A stretch of 38,628 nt of DNA, taken from NCBI GenBank assembly GCA_910584735.1, contig CAJUBM010000005.1, positions 1-38,628 on the forward strand, given 5' to 3'. The notes beneath the pieces were generated by a model. The model was not told the DNA's origin. It did no database searches and saw nothing but the letters and a program-made list of their open reading frames with translations. A program made the translations under genes and the position numbers. Positions 27,622 through 37,253 of this stretch are shown piece by piece. Every line of letters begins with the position of its first letter. Within the stretch, counting starts at the first letter, position 1. The stretch comes from an uncultured Muribaculaceae bacterium. Its GTDB lineage: Bacteria > Bacteroidota > Bacteroidia > Bacteroidales > Muribaculaceae.

Positions 27622-28722
27622 ATGGCAAAGATAGGAGATACCGTGCGCTTCCTAAGTTCTACAGGCGGGGGGCGTATCGTGAAGATTGACGGGCAGATAG
27701 CCCAGGTAGAGGAAGAAGACGGGTTTGTGACCCCGGTACTGATAAAGGAACTGGTCGTGGTACGTGCCGCCGGGGATGAGGCTGTGCGCGCCGATGCTTT
27801 CGGTGGTACACGCCGAGCCAAGGAGGAGGCGCAGGCTCAGAAACAGAGCAAGTTCGTGCCTACGGTGGTGCCTGAAGAGCCGGTGGCGCCGAAGGTGGAG
27901 GAGACGGCCACGGGTAACCGAATAAACCTTGTGTTAGCCTATATGCCTGTGGAGGTGAAGCATCTGAACACCACTACTTTCGAGGCATACCTCGTGAATG
28001 ATTCAAATTACTTTATGTATTTCACCTATCTCTCGCGGGCTGACGACGAACAGGGGTGGACCACGCGCTACGCCGGGATGATAGAGCCTAATATACAGCT
28101 TTTCCTCGGTGAGATGACCGGCACGGAGGTTGGTCGGCTTGACCGTATAGCCGTCCAGTATGTTGCCTTCAAGCGCGATAAGGAATTTGCGCTTAAAGCC
28201 CCTGTGGCTGTGGAGCAACACCTTGACACCACCAAGTTTTTTAAACTCCACTGCTTCCGCGACAACCGTTATTTCGATGAGAAGGTGATAGCGGTGGATG
28301 TAGTGGTAAACGATGTGCCTCAGCGCCCTATGGTGGTTGATTCCTCCTCGCTTGAGGATGCCTTGCGGCAGAAGAAGGAGGAACGCGCCGCGCGCCGGAA
28401 TGAGCGGCAGCCGGTGAAACGTCCGTCAAAACCGCAGGTGTTGGAGGTTGATCTTCACATAGGCTCCATTATAGACACTACCGCAGGCATGTCTAATGCC
28501 GATATATTGAACTGCCAGATTGATGAGTTCCGCAAGGTTATGGATGCCAACCTGCATAATTACGGACAGAAAATCGTGTTCATCCACGGCAAGGGGGAGG
28601 GTGTACTGCGCCAGGCCCTTATGAAGGAGTTGAAGCACCGCTATAAAGGGCATGACGTGCAGGATGCATCTTTCCGTGAATATGGCTATGGCGCTACACA
28701 GGTCACCATCAGGCAGCTATGA
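27622..28722 (+). CDS. DUF2027 and Smr domain protein
   Basis: 366 residues. An N-terminal SH3-like segment (MAKIGDTVRFLSSTGGG, about 1-50), a charged linker, the DUF2027 beta domain (about 95-235), a basic helix (EERAARRNERQPVKRPSK), and a C-terminal Smr domain (about 272-366) with VDLHIGSI and IFIHGKG-type motif (VFIHGKGEGVLRQAL). Smr domains bind or nick branched nucleic acid or mRNA on stalled ribosomes, as in MutS2. No MutS ATPase is present. The exact role in Bacteroidetes is not known. It overlaps the next gene by 4 bases (ATGA). Confidence 0.85.
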   Translation: MAKIGDTVRFLSSTGGGRIVKIDGQIAQVEEEDGFVTPVLIKELVVVRAAGDEAVRADAFGGTRRAKEEAQAQKQSKFVPTVVPEEPVAPKVEETATGNRINLVLAYMPVEVKHLNTTTFEAYLVNDSNYFMYFTYLSRADDEQGWTTRYAGMIEPNIQLFLGEMTGTEVGRLDRIAVQYVAFKRDKEFALKAPVAVEQHLDTTKFFKLHCFRDNRYFDEKVIAVDVVVNDVPQRPMVVDSSSLEDALRQKKEERAARRNERQPVKRPSKPQVLEVDLHIGSIIDTTAGMSNADILNCQIDEFRKVMDANLHNYGQKIVFIHGKGEGVLRQALMKELKHRYKGHDVQDASFREYGYGATQVTIRQL

Positions 28723-29498
28723 TAATCTGTTTTTCCGGCACGGGCAACTCGCGTCTTGTTGCGCATGAGTTGCAGTGCCATATCGGCGGCGAGATTGTGG
28801 AGCTTTCGGGAGAATTGCTCCTAAAACCCGGTAGCCGGGTGTTTTCCGTGGCGCCCGGGGAGGATGTGCTGTGGGTTTTCCCGATATACAGCTGGGGGCT
28901 TCCGCCGGTAGTGGTCTCGTTCATAAGGCGTTCGAAATTCTTGGGAGCCGAACATGCCCGACATTTCATGGTATGCACGTGTGGCGATGATGTCGGCCGC
29001 GCCGATGACCGGTGGCGTACCCTCATCGGGAGACGTGGGTGGTCGCCCTGCACGGCATTTTCCGTACAGATGCCTAACACCTATGTGTGTATGAAAGGGT
29101 TCGATGTCGATTCGCCGGAGGTGGAGCGTGACAAGCTGGAACGTATGTCCGAGGTCGTGGCCGGGATAGCTGAAAGAATACTGAATGGAGGACGGCGTAT
29201 TGAGAGCCACGTGGTGCGTGGATCATGGGCGTGGGCCAAGACGGCCATAGTATATCCGCTGTTTAAGACGTTCTGTATGTCGCCCGGGCCGTTCAGAGCC
29301 ACTGAGGCATGTACGGGGTGTGGAATATGCTCCCGTAAATGTCCGATGGAGAATATCTCGATGTCGGAGGGGCGCCCCGTCTGGGGCGGCAACTGTGCCA
29401 TGTGCCTTCGTTGCTACCACCAATGCCCCGCCAACGCCGTGCAATATGGCAAAGAGACAACAGGAAAGGGGCAGTATCATGCCCCTTCTGTTGAATAG
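28719..29498 (+). CDS. EFR1-family flavodoxin/ferredoxin protein
   Basis: 259 residues. The N-terminal flavodoxin-like half opens with the FMN phosphate loop FSGTGNSRLVA (about 4-14) and contains VFPIYSWGLPPVVVSF. The C-terminal half carries two [4Fe-4S] ferredoxin motifs, CTGCGICSRKCP and CAMCLRCYHQCP (about 200-240). It is probably a soluble electron carrier of an anaerobe. The partner is unknown. It is translationally coupled to the Smr gene, which may be accidental. The 39 bases up to the convergent helicase contain no obvious terminator. Confidence 0.88.
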   Translation: MIICFSGTGNSRLVAHELQCHIGGEIVELSGELLLKPGSRVFSVAPGEDVLWVFPIYSWGLPPVVVSFIRRSKFLGAEHARHFMVCTCGDDVGRADDRWRTLIGRRGWSPCTAFSVQMPNTYVCMKGFDVDSPEVERDKLERMSEVVAGIAERILNGGRRIESHVVRGSWAWAKTAIVYPLFKTFCMSPGPFRATEACTGCGICSRKCPMENISMSEGRPVWGGNCAMCLRCYHQCPANAVQYGKETTGKGQYHAPSVE

Positions 29499-29537
29499 CC
29501 GCTACAACGTTTTGAGATAGCGCGTGTTTATTAATCT

Positions 29538-30848
29538 TTATTTTAGCATTGAGATGCGCACACGCGTGTTTTTGAGCTTTTGGTCGGCCAGGACGGCGAG
29601 CAGTTTGCCGGCTTTCTGCCGGGGGACGGCCACGATGGAATAGTGGTCGGTAACTACGATTTTGCCTACTTCGGAGGGGGATAGACCTCCGGCCTTCATC
29701 ATGTAGCCGGCGATATCACCGCGCGAGATTTTTTCTTTCTTTCCGGCATTGATGTAGAGGGTGGCGACATCGGAGCGTATGCCGTTATCTGATGCTCCTT
29801 TGGGGAAATACTCACGTTCGTAGCTTACATATTCGGGGATGTTTTCCTCCTCTGAGAGAAGTATGTAGGCCGTGCCTGAAGCCCCCATTCGGGCGGTTCT
29901 GCCGTTGCGGTGGGTCCAGCTTTCAGCAGACAGGGGAGTGTGGTAGTGTATAACGTAGTCGACAGAGTCTATGTCAAGTCCTCGGGCGCCGAGGTCGGTG
30001 GTTACCACTATCGGTGTGGTGCCGTTGTTGAGGAGGTCTACCGCTAACTGACGTTCACGCTGTTCCAGTCCGCCATGGTATAGACCCACCGGGAATCCCT
30101 GGTTTTTCAGGTAGTCGTAGACGCGTTCGGCTGCATCACGATGGTTTACGAATACCAGAGCGCGGCCGTTTGGCAGGGCTTTGAGCAGGGCATCAAGGGT
30201 GTCGAGTTTGTCTTTCGTAGGGGAGGTGACGCGTACGGTCTGAAGATTCCCGGCCGGACCTTTGCCGGAAAAATCGAGTATCTCAGCCCCTTTCAAAGGG
30301 ATGAATTCGGGAGTCTCCGACAGTGGGGTAGCCGAGGTGAGAACCACTAATGAGAGGGTTTTCATACGCGTTACGATGCGCTTCATCTCATCGAGGAATC
30401 CCAGTTCGAGCATTTTGTCGTATTCATCAATAACCAAGGAACCGACCGAGGTCACTGACAGGTTGCCGCGCCTGATATGGTCGAGGAGACGCCCGGGTGT
30501 GGCTACAATGATGTCGGGCGTGGCTTTCAAGGAGTTTTCCTCATCGGCCATGGCATGTCCGCCGTAGAACGCCACAGTCTTGAGGCCGGCGGCTACAGGA
30601 CGTATCACATCGGCAATCTGTATCACCAGTTCTCGTGACGGGGCCAGTACTACGGCCTGTATCGTGCCTTTTGATGATTCAAGATTACGCAGCAGCCTGA
30701 TGGCAAAAGCCACGGTCTTTCCCGACCCGGTGGGTGCCAACAGAATGGCGCGGCGCGATTCATCGGCGCACATACGCATCTGCATGTCGTTGAGTTTCTG
30801 TATGTTGTGGCGCTCGGCCAGACGTTCCTTTATCTGTTTTAGTTCCAT
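29538..30848 (-). CDS. DEAD-box family RNA helicase (DEYD variant)
   Basis: 436 residues with a complete SF2 core: motif I APTGSGKT (about 38-45), APSRELV (Ia), TPGRLLD (Ib), motif II reading DEYD instead of DEAD, motif III SAT, then VFVNHRD, TDLGARGLD (V) and HRNGRTARMG (VI). A C-terminal domain of about 75 residues (KISRGDIAGYMMKAGGLSPSEVG) resembles the DbpA-type RNA-binding domain of ribosome-assembly helicases. A role in rRNA or ribosome maturation is the likeliest, by family. No promoter box was clear in the 78 bases upstream. Confidence 0.9.
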   Translation of the reverse strand: MELKQIKERLAERHNIQKLNDMQMRMCADESRRAILLAPTGSGKTVAFAIRLLRNLESSKGTIQAVVLAPSRELVIQIADVIRPVAAGLKTVAFYGGHAMADEENSLKATPDIIVATPGRLLDHIRRGNLSVTSVGSLVIDEYDKMLELGFLDEMKRIVTRMKTLSLVVLTSATPLSETPEFIPLKGAEILDFSGKGPAGNLQTVRVTSPTKDKLDTLDALLKALPNGRALVFVNHRDAAERVYDYLKNQGFPVGLYHGGLEQRERQLAVDLLNNGTTPIVVTTDLGARGLDIDSVDYVIHYHTPLSAESWTHRNGRTARMGASGTAYILLSEEENIPEYVSYEREYFPKGASDNGIRSDVATLYINAGKKEKISRGDIAGYMMKAGGLSPSEVGKIVVTDHYSIVAVPRQKAGKLLAVLADQKLKNTRVRISMLK

Positions 30849-30926
30849 GTTGTATTGCGGCTGTATGCCGACTTATTCCTTTATAAATAACCTTGCCGGG
30901 GGACGTAAAGTTCTTCCGCTGCGGGG

Positions 30927-31430
30927 TCAGCTGGTAACGACCATGTATTCTCCCGTCCGTCCCGGGGCCACATAATAGCGTTCCAGTCCGTATGAGTCCT
31001 CCAACGCCGGGCCGGAAGTGGGTGTTCCCCCGTTGGTATAGATGGAGTAGCGGCTGTGGCATACGGGGCAGTATGCGTCTGATTTTTCAGTGTCGACCAC
31101 TATCCGCACATCGCGGCGCGCCTCCACCGGGCAGCTGAGGTCGAAGGCGCATGGCTGGTTGTGTACATCAGCTACCAGCAACACCCCTCCGTAGCCTGTC
31201 TCGGTGAGGGCTGTGTATGGGAATCCTGACGGCTCTTGTTTCCCTTTTATGAAATATTTGAATGTAGGGGTGGCCGGAACGCCGTAGAGCCGCCACATGT
31301 CTTCTGTCGGGAAGGCTATATAGACCGGCGCGGGGGGGATACGGTTGTCATCCAGTTTTTTACATCCCGATAATGCCATGATGGCGGCTGCGGAGATTGC
31401 AGAAAGGAGTATGGATTTTAGAATTTTCAC
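30927..31430 (-). CDS. Lipoprotein with a Rieske-like fold
   Basis: 167 residues from a GTG start. Residues 1-22 form a lipoprotein signal with lipobox LSGC (C23), so it is probably anchored in the outer or inner membrane. The later part resembles the Rieske fold (a CPVC-HSRYSI..SGPA stretch like the CxxH/SGPA end of Rieske proteins). The first site reads CAFDLSCPVE and lacks the usual C-x-H. No ATG start is available: an in-frame TTG lies at 31451 inside a large inverted repeat, and the GTG at 31430 is preferred because the signal peptide begins there. Function unknown. Confidence 0.75.
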   Translation of the reverse strand: MKILKSILLSAISAAAIMALSGCKKLDDNRIPPAPVYIAFPTEDMWRLYGVPATPTFKYFIKGKQEPSGFPYTALTETGYGGVLLVADVHNQPCAFDLSCPVEARRDVRIVVDTEKSDAYCPVCHSRYSIYTNGGTPTSGPALEDSYGLERYYVAPGRTGEYMVVTS

Positions 31431-31446
31431 TTCCGTAAGTGTTTGG

Positions 31447-31498
31447 CTCAATGTTTAGTGGCGCCTGACCTGTTCGGACGGCGCCACTAAACATTGAG
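31447..31498. repeat. Perfect 19-bp inverted repeat, TTTAGTG family
   Basis: CTCAATGTTTAGTGGCGCC (31447-31465) and its exact complement (31480-31498) flank a 14-base loop. It sits between the SRPBCC gene and the lipoprotein gene, both on the minus strand, so it may terminate the first transcript, but no T run follows on either strand. The inner part TTTAGTG..CACTAAA matches the element at 13718-13757. Confidence 0.85.
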
Positions 31499-31535
31499 GA
31501 TTATACTGAGTGGTCAGAATATCGTGGTGTGGGAA

Positions 31536-31955
31536 TCAGGCGTTCAATGTGCCTATCAGCGAGCCGAGTTGGTCGGCGGCTTTCTGCAACTGCGGGCCTA
31601 CGAGCGGACGCAGCATGGCGGGAATCTCCACATCGATAACGGCGGTGACCGTGGATGATGCTTCTCCGGCCGGGGCTACATTGAGAGCCATGGTCAGCGG
31701 TACGGGAGATGAGGCCGTGCCGAATACGATTTTTACGGGTTCCACACGCTCTATTATTTTGAAGGCTATCTCTCCGACCTGCGGGGTCTGTATCTTTATG
31801 GAGTCGGAAGTGAATTCCACATTGCCGATTTTCTCGCGCTGGTCGGCGGGAAGCTTGTCAAGCGAGCCCTGCAGGCGGCTGAGGTCGCTCAGACGGCTGT
31901 ACATCTCATCGGCTGAATGGCCGACAGTTACGGGCTTGGACTTATATACTGCCAT
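31536..31955 (-). CDS. SRPBCC (START-like) fold protein
   Basis: 139 residues, starting MAVYKSKPVTVGHSADEMY. The alternation of strands with a long C-terminal helix (PAMLRPLVGPQLQKAADQL) and the N-terminal pattern typical of polyketide cyclase/START-like proteins suggest a hydrophobic-ligand binding pocket. Family assignment is from pattern only; ligand and role are unknown. It is 43 bases after pyrE on the same strand and probably co-transcribed. Confidence 0.7.
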   Translation of the reverse strand: MAVYKSKPVTVGHSADEMYSRLSDLSRLQGSLDKLPADQREKIGNVEFTSDSIKIQTPQVGEIAFKIIERVEPVKIVFGTASSPVPLTMALNVAPAGEASSTVTAVIDVEIPAMLRPLVGPQLQKAADQLGSLIGTLNA

Positions 31956-31998
31956 TTCTTATAAACTTGTCTGGAAATATGCGGTAGAATATCGGATG

Positions 31999-32655
31999 TT
32001 ATTCTATCGTCTTTATATTGCAGGTGGGTGTCCAGTTGCCCGGATCCTCACGCCACTGTTGGAGGGTCTTTATGTCGTTTTCGCGGATAAAGCCTGTCTC
32101 CAAGGCTACTTCGAGCATTGCCTCGTAGTTAGAAAGGGTCATAAGCTTTATGCCGGCCTTTTTGAAACGTTCCTCGGCCAGGGAGAAGCCGTAGGTAAAC
32201 ATAGCCACCATTCCTATCACCTCGGCTCCGGCCATGCGTATTGCTTCGGCGGCTTTTAGAGAGCTCTGGCCGGTGGAGATGAGGTCCTCGATTACGATTA
32301 CCTTCTGTCCGGGTTTGAGCGTTCCCTCAATGAGGTTTTCCAGACCATGGTCTTTAGGGGTGGAACGTACGTAGACATATGGGAGACCCAGTTCGTCGGC
32401 CACGAGTGCACCCTGCGCTATGGCACCGGTAGCAACGCCGGCAACGGCATCGGGCTGTCCGAAATTCTCCATTATCAGGCGGCATAATTCCGTCTTGATG
32501 AATGTACGCACCTCGGGATAGGAGAGGGTCTTGCGGTTGTCGGTATATATGGGGGAGTTCCATCCGGATGCCCATGTGAACGGCATATCGGGCTGAAGCT
32601 GTATGGCGCTGATTTTTAAGAGCTTCTCGGCTAAAAGTCTTTCAAGATTTTTCAT
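31999..32655 (-). CDS. pyrE: Orotate phosphoribosyltransferase
   Basis: 218 residues from the ATG giving MKNLERLLAEKLLKISAIQ; a frame seven codons longer exists but would start inside the promoter box. It joins orotate and PRPP to form OMP in pyrimidine synthesis. The PRPP-binding motif VIEDLISTGQSS is at 121-132, and the catalytic loop RSTPKDHGLENLIEG is at about 97-111. Intact. It follows tamB on the same strand but has its own perfect -7 box. Confidence 0.95.
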   Translation of the reverse strand: MKNLERLLAEKLLKISAIQLQPDMPFTWASGWNSPIYTDNRKTLSYPEVRTFIKTELCRLIMENFGQPDAVAGVATGAIAQGALVADELGLPYVYVRSTPKDHGLENLIEGTLKPGQKVIVIEDLISTGQSSLKAAEAIRMAGAEVIGMVAMFTYGFSLAEERFKKAGIKLMTLSNYEAMLEVALETGFIRENDIKTLQQWREDPGNWTPTCNIKTIE

Positions 32656-32673
32656 GATGGCAAATATTTGCCG

Positions 32674-32681
32674 CAAAGTTA
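32674..32681 (-). promoter_or_regulatory. -7 box of pyrE overlapping the tamB stop codon
   Basis: Minus strand TAACTTTG is a perfect TAnnTTTG; its first three bases are the TAA stop of the tamB-like gene (32681-32679). Transcription would start about 14 bases before the pyrE ATG. No clean -33 TTTG was seen in the preceding A-rich coding end. Confidence 0.55.
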
Positions 32682-35600
32682 CGGATTTTTTTCCGTTTCC
32701 GTCTCCTCTATGGGTGCGGGAGAGGTGTTTTTTGCAGCTTTTTTGTCAGTGTCGGACGCCGGCGCGGATTTTTTCTTCTTAAAGAAGCGTATCACAGGCT
32801 TTAAGAACGAGGTAAGCGAGTCGAAGTCTTTACGAATGGCGATGCCCACCCCTTGTGTCGTAAGGGCCGAACGTAGGTAATAGTTTTGGTCGTTATAGCG
32901 GTTATAGGCTTTTAGCCTGAGTGTGCCGGCCCGGTTGAGGAGATATTCGAGGTCGAAGTCACCGATAAACTGGTTTGCGTTCAGTGATTTGTCGCGGTAA
33001 CCGAAGTTACCGTTGAACAACAGGCGGTTGTTTAGCAGCCGCGAGGAAAGGGCTACATCGACCTCGACGTCTGAGAAGTCCCCCTTGTCGGAACGGAACG
33101 ACGGTGCCACCGTCCAGTTGTCGGATATGCTTCCCAAGACGTTTGAAAGCTGTGATGATATAGTCGATGATGCCACAGATACCAGTTCGTTGCCGCGTGT
33201 TGCCGAGGCCATGTAGTCGGGGGTATAGAACCGGTTCAAGGCAAGGAGATAGATAATCTGGCGGTTCATCATATCATCGGTCGATACGATGGAGCGTACT
33301 TTGCGGTATACATCGGCGTTAAGGGTGGGGAATTCCAGGTCGAACGCTATCTCGGGCTGGCGCATATCCCCGCTGACGTTCATTATAGCGTTTACAGGCA
33401 CGTTGGTGCGGTTCAGGTCCTTGTCGTGGAGAAATGATTCGTCGAGGTCTGAAAGGTTGGCGTTAAGGGAATATGCGGCCTTTATATCAAGTTGGGCGGC
33501 ATACGGGTCGCCACGGAAGGAAATCTCGCTCCCCGGCTTTATGGTGAAGTCTTTGATTATTATATCCTGCAGGGTGAAGTTGTAGTGTCCCCGGTCAAGG
33601 GTGTAGGTACCATACATTTTCAGGTCGTTGTTGGCCGAACCGTAGTCCATGCGCAGATGGCCGGAGCCGTTGGCGCGTATGCGGTCTCCGCCAATCGGAT
33701 CCATTACCAATACAATCTGGGCCTCGGGAGTTATGCGGGTCTGTATGGTGATGTTATAGTCGGAAGAGGTTTCCTCTTCGCCGTGGGCGGCGGCCATGGC
33801 CCGCAGCCGGTTTACGAGGTCCATGGAAGTGTCGCGGCGCAGCGTAAGCGTATCGGCTATTTCGGCCGATATATGGTTCTTGTCGCGGAATGTGAGGAAC
33901 GAGTATTGCTCGGCCACCTCCTGGTCGGACAGTACGAAGGTGAATGTTGAGCGAGGGGCTGTGGCTATGTCTACGTTGATGTTTACCACCCCCGGCTCGC
34001 CGGAAACAAATGCGGAACCGTTGCCATAGACGCGTCCGTACCATATGGGGTTCTCTTTCGGGGTCTCGTTGTAACAAAGCAGATTACGGGCGTTGGTGAG
34101 CGAGAAGTTAAATCGTGGCTCTTTGAAAAATTTGTGGCGTACCCAGCCGTTGAGATTGGCCGTGTGGCCTTCCGGGTCACGGATGGTTATACCGCTGAGG
34201 TCGATGTATCCGGGTGAGAAATGTACCGAATCGGAGGCTGTGTAATAGGTGTTGGTGAAGTTTACCTTAAGCCGCAGGGAGTCGGCATATACGTCTCCCT
34301 CAAGGTCGATATACTTGAAATTCCCCCATATGCGCGCCCGTCCCGAGGCATAGCCGGAAATGTCGGATGCGAAGGCTTCCATGTATGGGGCCATGAAGCC
34401 GACCGGGGTGTGGTCGGCGTTGAATGTTATATCCAACGAGTCATTCAGAGGGAATATCGCTCCGTCTACAGTGGCGTGGCGTCCCATACGGTCGATGTCG
34501 GCGTTGAGGGTTATGGCTTTGCGGGGATTGTCCCAGGTGCTGCGTACCACGGCGTCACCCATCACGGTCTTGTTGTAGCTTATATCCTTTACCCTGAGAC
34601 CCGGGGTCTCCAATGCAGGGCTCGGACTTAGGAGACGGGAGGCGTAGAATGTGCCGGAAGCGGAGCCTCCGAGCATCACTTTGTCTATGCCGAGCGACTC
34701 GAAAAGATAATCGAGGGAGAAATCGCTGAGGTCGAGGGTCAGCCTTTTGTCGGGGTCGGGGGAGACGGCTCCGTTGATTTTTACGAACTGGTGGTTGTGA
34801 TGTACGTTTATGCCGTTTATCTCCACATCTTTCCCTGTGATGTCTATTATGGCGGGGGATATTGTCCAGGTCGAATCGTTGAAAGTAAGTGAGCTTGGCA
34901 GCAGGTCGATACGTGCATTTGGTGACATGCTTCCTACAGGGCGCGAAAAACTCGTTGAAGCTGCGATGTTTCCCTCATAGGCACGTGCGCGGGATATGCG
35001 CCAGTCTATGTCGGTGTCAAGCACGTTGTCCTGCCCCCGGCAGTTAAGGTGGAACGTCATGGGGCCGTTCTTGGTGGGTGCCGTAGTGGTAAGGGAGAGT
35101 GTGGATCTACCCCCTTCGGCTATATCGGCTTCAAGGCGTGTAGCCTCTATGAGTTTCGTACCCTGTCGGAGATATGGAAGGTCTAACGTGACGTTACCGG
35201 TCATTTCCGCGCCGTTGAAATTTCCACGCAGGGTAGAGGGGTAGACTATAGACACAGGGGCGTTGAATGTGGCGGCAAGCTGTTCGGTTGGTTTTATCGT
35301 AAAGTCAAAAAGGAAGTCGTTAGTTCCCTCTTTAAGGGTTGCGGGAAATGGGAGGATTGCCGGGAATGATTGCGAGAATGTCTGCTTCATCTCTTGCGGG
35401 ATATGCGCGAAATCAAACCTTCCGAGAATAAATCCGTCAATGAAATCGGAATTGAGCGATGTACGCATAATGCCGTTTTCTTCCATCCGGCTTTCGATGG
35501 AGATGTGGTCAATGTCGAGGCTTTTCCCATTTGGCAGCGCGAGATGGGTTTTCTGCAGGCGTCCATGCCCTTCCAGGGTGTTGAAATCGGCTCCGGCCAG

Positions 35601-37253
35601 GTCTATGGAAATATCTGATGTTACTCCGATAGGAGGAATGGCCGGGTCGAAAATCGAGAAGGACGGACACCGTACGAATCCGTCCAAAGCCATTATTACA
35701 CCTTCCTTGCCTGAGGAAAATTCCCCTTCGATGTTGAAGCCTACGGAGGGGTTGTCAATTGATGCGGAGCCGCTTAGTGTCCCCGGGGAGAAGTATATGT
35801 CGGCTATCAGGCCCGAGAAAGACTGCTGTCGGAAATCAAAATGCTCCACATCGGCAGTGACGTGACCTTCCAGATTTTTTTTATTGCCTGAGAAGCCGGC
35901 GCTTACAGATGCATCGGCAATTCCGAATCTCTCATCTGACAATAGGTCGCCAAGCATGAACGGCCCTTCGGTGGCGGCTTCTATGTTGCCGTCCATTACG
36001 CCCCTGTCTGATAGCCTTACGTTACCTTTTATTACGACTGTGCCGGGGGTGGTGGAAATACGGGCATCGCTTTCCAGTCTATTGTCAGCAAAGGTCGCGT
36101 CGGCATGTATGTTTATAGAGCCGGCGCGTCTCAGCCATTGGGGCAGCATCGGGGGGAGGCCTTCGGGGTGGGCTTCCAATAAATCGGCCATACGGCTGCC
36201 GTTTGCCGCCAGTTCAAGATCCCTGACAGAAACCTTAAGGTCTTTTGTCCCTATGGAGGTGGCTTTGGCGGTTACTGATATGCGGGACGCTCCACCCAGG
36301 TCTATGTCGGCTGTGAGTGTGGCGTTCTCAAGGTTGCCTGTGGCCTCCAATGTGTTGAACGTGGCATGGAACGGTATTCTTGCCGCTTCCGGGAGAAGAG
36401 GGGCTACATCGGGGAGGTAGAGGCTGCTGCCGGGTTTCATGGATACGCGCAACGGAGCATTGCGTAAAGCCTCGGGAATTGAGCCTAATCCTTTCAGCGG
36501 TAGCCGCATGTCCTCAAATTCGAGTGCGCTGTTGGGGAGGTCGATTGCGAGGCCGTTGACCGCTAATTCTTCGTCTGCCACATGGAAGTTTCCTTGAAGA
36601 TTTGAGAGGGTGAATCCGGGGACGGCGTCCAGGGCGAGGCGTTTTATCTCTACGGCAAAATCGTTGTTTGCGATTTTAGGAAGCCGTATATCGGCCCGCA
36701 GATTGCTGATACGTGCATGGTCGGGATTGAAACGGTCGGTTGCCGGCGTGGATCGGACATCGTAGCTGGCGTTCGATGAGCGTATCAGCAGGGTGTTTAT
36801 CCTAAGGTTGAATCGCGCAGGCGTTTTCTTCTTCTCTTTGGGTTGCAGCGCCTTTATAATCGGCTCGATGTTGAGAGGAGAGGCGGCGGAGTCGCGCCAT
36901 ATGCGGGCATCCATGCCTATTAATTCCACATAATTTATGGTGATATGCCGGTGTATCGCCAAATCCCATAGGTCTATGCCCGCTCCGAGGCGGTCCACTC
37001 TCAGGGCCGTGTCGCCGGGCGTGGGCTCCACTACTATGCCGCGTAGGGTGACGCGGTTGAACGGCGAGATATTTATGCTTCCGATAGTTACGTGCGAGTC
37101 GATAAGGGCGGATAGCTCCTTTTCGGTCTGAGAGGTAATCCGGCTTTGCACCGAAGGAAGTGACAGGCCGACATATATAATAGCGGGCAGCACCGCCGCC
37201 AGGATAATTATGGCAACGGCTATAAATCTGATTATGTGGTAGAATCGTTTCAA
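32679..37253 (-). CDS. tamB: TamB/DUF490-like translocation and assembly protein
   Basis: 1524 residues. One N-terminal membrane anchor (about 8-30) is followed by a very long repetitive beta-rich region, as in AsmA/TamB bridge proteins spanning the periplasm, and ends with the C-terminal TamB domain (about 1090-1480, with GSGHLRMDYGS, GTYTLDRGHYNFTLQD and IYLLALNRFYTPDY). A charged, alanine- and lysine-rich tail closes it. By family it moves phospholipids or helps outer membrane protein assembly; a TamA-like partner is not in the window. Its length agrees with other Bacteroidetes TamB homologs. Confidence 0.88.
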   Translation of the reverse strand: MKRFYHIIRFIAVAIIILAAVLPAIIYVGLSLPSVQSRITSQTEKELSALIDSHVTIGSINISPFNRVTLRGIVVEPTPGDTALRVDRLGAGIDLWDLAIHRHITINYVELIGMDARIWRDSAASPLNIEPIIKALQPKEKKKTPARFNLRINTLLIRSSNASYDVRSTPATDRFNPDHARISNLRADIRLPKIANNDFAVEIKRLALDAVPGFTLSNLQGNFHVADEELAVNGLAIDLPNSALEFEDMRLPLKGLGSIPEALRNAPLRVSMKPGSSLYLPDVAPLLPEAARIPFHATFNTLEATGNLENATLTADIDLGGASRISVTAKATSIGTKDLKVSVRDLELAANGSRMADLLEAHPEGLPPMLPQWLRRAGSINIHADATFADNRLESDARISTTPGTVVIKGNVRLSDRGVMDGNIEAATEGPFMLGDLLSDERFGIADASVSAGFSGNKKNLEGHVTADVEHFDFRQQSFSGLIADIYFSPGTLSGSASIDNPSVGFNIEGEFSSGKEGVIMALDGFVRCPSFSIFDPAIPPIGVTSDISIDLAGADFNTLEGHGRLQKTHLALPNGKSLDIDHISIESRMEENGIMRTSLNSDFIDGFILGRFDFAHIPQEMKQTFSQSFPAILPFPATLKEGTNDFLFDFTIKPTEQLAATFNAPVSIVYPSTLRGNFNGAEMTGNVTLDLPYLRQGTKLIEATRLEADIAEGGRSTLSLTTTAPTKNGPMTFHLNCRGQDNVLDTDIDWRISRARAYEGNIAASTSFSRPVGSMSPNARIDLLPSSLTFNDSTWTISPAIIDITGKDVEINGINVHHNHQFVKINGAVSPDPDKRLTLDLSDFSLDYLFESLGIDKVMLGGSASGTFYASRLLSPSPALETPGLRVKDISYNKTVMGDAVVRSTWDNPRKAITLNADIDRMGRHATVDGAIFPLNDSLDITFNADHTPVGFMAPYMEAFASDISGYASGRARIWGNFKYIDLEGDVYADSLRLKVNFTNTYYTASDSVHFSPGYIDLSGITIRDPEGHTANLNGWVRHKFFKEPRFNFSLTNARNLLCYNETPKENPIWYGRVYGNGSAFVSGEPGVVNINVDIATAPRSTFTFVLSDQEVAEQYSFLTFRDKNHISAEIADTLTLRRDTSMDLVNRLRAMAAAHGEEETSSDYNITIQTRITPEAQIVLVMDPIGGDRIRANGSGHLRMDYGSANNDLKMYGTYTLDRGHYNFTLQDIIIKDFTIKPGSEISFRGDPYAAQLDIKAAYSLNANLSDLDESFLHDKDLNRTNVPVNAIMNVSGDMRQPEIAFDLEFPTLNADVYRKVRSIVSTDDMMNRQIIYLLALNRFYTPDYMASATRGNELVSVASSTISSQLSNVLGSISDNWTVAPSFRSDKGDFSDVEVDVALSSRLLNNRLLFNGNFGYRDKSLNANQFIGDFDLEYLLNRAGTLRLKAYNRYNDQNYYLRSALTTQGVGIAIRKDFDSLTSFLKPVIRFFKKKKSAPASDTDKKAAKNTSPAPIEETETEKNP

